Below, piece by piece: positions 61,555 to 64,000 of a stretch of DNA of 64,000 nucleotides. The translations under genes and the position numbers were made by a program. Numbering within the stretch: the stretch's first letter is position 1; each line of letters begins with the position of its first letter. This DNA comes from Nocardia acidivorans NBRC 108247 (GTDB lineage: Bacteria; Actinomycetota; Actinomycetes; Mycobacteriales; Mycobacteriaceae). The notes under the pieces were generated by a model. The model was given only the letters and a program-made list of their open reading frames with translations, was not told the origin of the DNA and searched no databases. The stretch lies in the NCBI RefSeq assembly GCF_001625085.1, contig NZ_BDAW01000020.1:47486-111485 (forward strand), given 5' to 3'.

Positions 61555-62556
61555 ATGCTGGCCGCACGACTACATCTGGGACCGAATCGCAGGCTGGCAC
61601 TCGACGACGTCCCGGTGCCCGAGCCAGGACCGGATCATGTGCTGGTGAAGGTGGAGGCGGCGGGCGTGTGCCTGTCGGATGTGCATCTCATCGACGGGAC
61701 GCTGACACCGCTGTTCCTGAAGGGCGATGTGGTCACGCTCGGGCACGAGGTCGCCGGAACCGTGCATCGGCTCGGCCCCGGGGTCACCGCCGCCGCGGTC
61801 GGGGATCGGGTGTTGTTACAGGCCGGGGAACTTCGCGGGGCGGCCACCTTCACACGCGGGGTGGACTACGACGGCGGCTGGGCGGAGTACACGCTCGCCC
61901 GCGTCGACACCCTGGTGCCTATTCCGGATGAGCTGCCGTTCGAGCAGGCGTGTTTCATTCCGGACGCGGTCTCCACGCCGTGGGCCGCGGTCACCGTCAC
62001 CGGTGAGGTGAAAGCCGGTGAGGCCGTGGGTGTCTGGGGTGTGGGCGGACTCGGCGCACACGGTGTGCAATTGCTGCGCCTGGTCGGCGCGGCCCCGATC
62101 ATCGCGGTGGATCCGCTGCCCGCCGCGCGCGAACGCGCCCTGGAATTCGGCGCGGACCTCGCCTTCGATCCGGCCGATCCGGATCTGCGGCAGAAGATCT
62201 TCCAGGCCACCGGGACAGGTCTGGCGGCCGCCTTCGATTTCGCGGGCGTTGCGGCGGTGCGCGAACAGGCCGCGGTCTGCCTGGCTCCGAAGGGCCGCCT
62301 GGTGCTGGTCGGGCTGACCAACAGGCCCATAACCATCACCGGCGGAACGGCTTTCAGCTTCTTCCAGCAGCAGCTGCGCGGGCATTACGGCTCCGAGCCC
62401 GACCATGTCACCCAATTGGTGAAGTTGCAGGGGTTGCGGCGGGTCGACTTCTCCCGCTCGGTCAGCGCGGTGGTGCCGCTGGCCGATGCCGCCAAGGCCG
62501 TGCACGCCCTCGATGCCAAGGAAGGCAACCCGATTCGGATCGTATTGAAGCCCTAG
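61555..62556 (+). CDS. zinc-type alcohol dehydrogenase-like (MDR) oxidoreductase
   Basis: A 333-residue medium-chain dehydrogenase. The catalytic zinc ligands Cys (EAAGVCLSDVHLIDG), His-Glu (TLGHEVAG) and the later Asp/Cys region are recognisable, and the NAD(P) fold shows VWGVGGLGAHGVQLL. The four-Cys structural zinc loop of classical ADHs is absent (that stretch reads GELRGAATFTRG). It oxidises an alcohol or reduces an aldehyde, substrate unknown. AGGAG is 9 nt before ATG 61555, but only 3 nt before ATG 61549, so I prefer the former. Confidence 0.85.
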   Translation: MLAARLHLGPNRRLALDDVPVPEPGPDHVLVKVEAAGVCLSDVHLIDGTLTPLFLKGDVVTLGHEVAGTVHRLGPGVTAAAVGDRVLLQAGELRGAATFTRGVDYDGGWAEYTLARVDTLVPIPDELPFEQACFIPDAVSTPWAAVTVTGEVKAGEAVGVWGVGGLGAHGVQLLRLVGAAPIIAVDPLPAARERALEFGADLAFDPADPDLRQKIFQATGTGLAAAFDFAGVAAVREQAAVCLAPKGRLVLVGLTNRPITITGGTAFSFFQQQLRGHYGSEPDHVTQLVKLQGLRRVDFSRSVSAVVPLADAAKAVHALDAKEGNPIRIVLKP

Positions 62557-62566
62557 CGCTGCGGCC

Positions 62567-63637
62567 CTAGGCCAAACGGCGCTGGAAAGCGTTGGTGGAC
62601 TGACCGTTCGAGGGATCGACGGTGTGAACGGTCAGATCCGCCGAGGACGCGGTCAGCTCCAGCACCATGAAGCCGAGATCGGTGAAGTTCTCGAACAGTG
62701 CCGGGGTGATCCCGCGGGCATCGGTGGCATGCGCGCCCGAGTTCGTCTTGGCCGCCGCACCCGATACGAGCTGCCGGGTGCCCTTGCACGCCGGGGTCGG
62801 TTCCAACACCTGCAGGCAATGATCATGTCCGGAGAGCAGGAATTGGGCACGGCCCAGCACATGCGCCTCGAAGAACTCCTTCACATGAATGCCGTTGATG
62901 GGGGCGATGTTCAAACCCTCGTATGCACCGGCGTTTCCGTGACTGCCATTGCTGAGATACGGATGATGCGTACAGACGATCTTCCATTTCGCGGTCGACG
63001 CCGCGAGCGCGCCGTCGAGCCAGGCCGCCTGTTCGGTCATGAATTGACCGTCGGCCGCCCAGTACGGTTCGAACAGCGGCGGCAGATACGCCGCGATGGG
63101 ATTCAGATCCAGCACGAAGAATTCCACCAGCGAGCCGATCGGCACCGAGTAGTAGCGCGCCGGCATCCACCAGCGTTCGGACCGCGCGTGAAAGGCGACC
63201 TCGTGGTCTCCGCGCAGCAGCCAGCCGCCGTCTCCGGGCAGGACCGAACTGTTGTCGTGATTGCCCTGCACCATGATCCAGGGGAAGTCGAGGCCGCGAT
63301 TGGGGTCTTCGAATTTGGCATTGAACTGGGCGTCGTCATCGGCCCACGGACCCTGTTCGTACACATTGTCGCCGAGACCGAGGGCGCAGGAGAACGGCTC
63401 TCGCGCGTGCAGGGCACGGGCGGCGTCGGCGACGGCCCACTGCGGCCGAGCCCCGGTCCCGGCGTCGCCGGTGACCAGGATGCGCAGCGAATCCCCCTCG
63501 GGGAAAGGCAGTTTCGCGACGGTGGTGGCGGGCGCGGGCTGGGCTCGCGCGGTTCCGGCGCTCGCCAGGCTCTCGGCGGTGGCCAGTGCGGCGGCGGAGG
63601 CCGCGCCGGTCAGAAAGCCACGGCGGTCCACATTCAT
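62567..63637 (-). CDS. Tat-exported metallophosphoesterase (purple acid phosphatase-like)
   Basis: A 356-residue phosphatase. The start MNVDRRGFLTGAASAAALAT is a twin-arginine signal peptide. The two-metal site motifs follow in order: VTGDAGTG (Asp), LGLGDNVYEQG (Asp, Asn), VQGNHDN (Asn, His), CTHHPY (His) and SGHDHC (His). This is the tartrate-resistant/purple acid phosphatase order, and it would act outside the cytoplasm. AGGGAG lies 6 nt before ATG 63637. A palindrome upstream (63675) is a candidate operator. Confidence 0.9.
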   Translation of the reverse strand: MNVDRRGFLTGAASAAALATAESLASAGTARAQPAPATTVAKLPFPEGDSLRILVTGDAGTGARPQWAVADAARALHAREPFSCALGLGDNVYEQGPWADDDAQFNAKFEDPNRGLDFPWIMVQGNHDNSSVLPGDGGWLLRGDHEVAFHARSERWWMPARYYSVPIGSLVEFFVLDLNPIAAYLPPLFEPYWAADGQFMTEQAAWLDGALAASTAKWKIVCTHHPYLSNGSHGNAGAYEGLNIAPINGIHVKEFFEAHVLGRAQFLLSGHDHCLQVLEPTPACKGTRQLVSGAAAKTNSGAHATDARGITPALFENFTDLGFMVLELTASSADLTVHTVDPSNGQSTNAFQRRLA

Positions 63638-63674
63638 CGATCGCTCCCTGTGCGCTGTCATCCCACCCGTTATT

Positions 63675-63690
63675 CTGGTCGACTGACCAG
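63675..63690. promoter_or_regulatory. TetR-type palindrome before the phosphatase gene
   Basis: CTGGTC-GACT-GACCAG, perfect 6-bp arms with a 4-bp centre and AT-rich flanks (TATT on both sides), 38 bp before the phosphatase start. It is also 138 bp before the DUF445 gene. Confidence 0.55.
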
Positions 63691-63827
63691 TATTCCCGGT
63701 CTTCGGAAACCACGCTCAATATGACACGTTCTCCGAGGCCATCGACCTTTTGACAGCACCCTTCACCGGTGAGAGTGTTGTGTGTCCATTTTCTCACCAT
63801 CGGCTCGGCCAACAGGGGGACGCGGCA

Positions 63828-64000
63828 ATGACGACATTGGCCTCGGGTGCTTTCATCGACTGGGAGCAGCTGACCGGCCAGCCCAAACTCGTCGTCGATC
63901 TGATCAGTTTCCCGATCTTCAGCGCCATCGCCGGTTGGCTGACCAACTGGACCGGCGTACTGATGTTGTTCTGGCCGCTGTACTTTCGCGGAATCCGCAT
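63828..64000 (+). CDS. DUF445 family membrane protein, 3' truncated by the window
   Basis: The visible 57 residues contain LISFPIFSAIAGWLTNWTGV and MLFWPLYFRGI, the start of DUF445/UPF0754 membrane proteins, whose function is unknown (YheB, a Bacillus spore-related member, is one example). AGGGGGA lies 7 nt before ATG 63828. The gene continues beyond the right edge. Confidence 0.75.
   Translation, partial: MTTLASGAFIDWEQLTGQPKLVVDLISFPIFSAIAGWLTNWTGVLMLFWPLYFRGIR

Overview
The window is a high-GC (about 70%), densely coded actinobacterial chromosome segment. It carries a WS/DGAT wax ester synthase, an antigen-85/mycolyltransferase-like esterase, several fadD/fadE-type genes, a mycobacterial-style three-gene Sdh2 operon, a DinB2-type polymerase, XRE-DUF397 gene pairs and a SARP regulator. 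Together these point to a mycolic-acid-containing Mycobacteriales member. Nocardia is my best guess, because DUF397 pairs and SARPs are common there and rare in Mycobacterium. I see no rRNA, tRNA, CRISPR, prophage or insertion sequence.

Layout. 1-5.4 kb: a flippase-like membrane protein cut by the left edge, a fatty-acyl-CoA ligase, a nitronate monooxygenase and an orphan VapB-type antitoxin, with strong terminators between units. 5.5-12 kb: a catalytically degenerate KS-AT-KR polyketide-synthase-like protein with a minisatellite insert, a ParB/sulfiredoxin-like small protein coupled to a cation/proton antiporter, an S4 RNA-binding protein, an NlpC/P60 endopeptidase and a 49-bp tandem repeat. 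12-20.4 kb: an ATPase, a long-chain acyl-CoA dehydrogenase, a hydrolase, WS/DGAT, and a small operon of two 38-residue paralogues followed by the mycolyltransferase-like esterase. 20.5-26 kb: a thiolase homologue lacking its catalytic residues, divergent from an sdhC-sdhA-sdhB operon that has a coupled leader ORF. 26-28.7 kb: DUF397/XRE pair, two tiny coupled ORFs, GNAT and a two-TM channel-like protein.

29.5-34.4 kb holds four coupled genes that I recall as the SCO2521-SCO2524 families, including a ParA/MinD-like variant P-loop protein; this is a conserved actinobacterial system of unknown function. It is divergent from a sugar ABC importer (two permeases and a binding protein, no ATPase). 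37.5-50 kb: AlkA-like glycosylase, a GlcD-GlcF fusion oxidoreductase, an ABC exporter, a His-rich methyltransferase, DinB2, enoyl-CoA hydratase, hydrolase, AcuI-like reductase and an EEP nuclease.

50-64 kb: lon with an upstream ClgR-type operator, a P450 relic, a leaderless SARP gene, a serine hydrolase/DUF4097 operon, two MarR-type regulators, a TetR-controlled hydrolase operon, another hydrolase with a Cys nucleophile, a medium-chain dehydrogenase, a Tat-exported phosphatase and the start of a DUF445 membrane protein. Several regulatory sites are shared between genes: a SARP-type direct repeat at 52.75 and 57.73 kb, and an 11-bp motif at 57.77, 57.78 and 58.79 kb. Acyl-chain metabolism and envelope lipid biology is the common theme. 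A second theme is pseudo-enzymes: the dead PKS, the dead thiolase and the GPGD channel-like protein all keep their folds but lack key residues.
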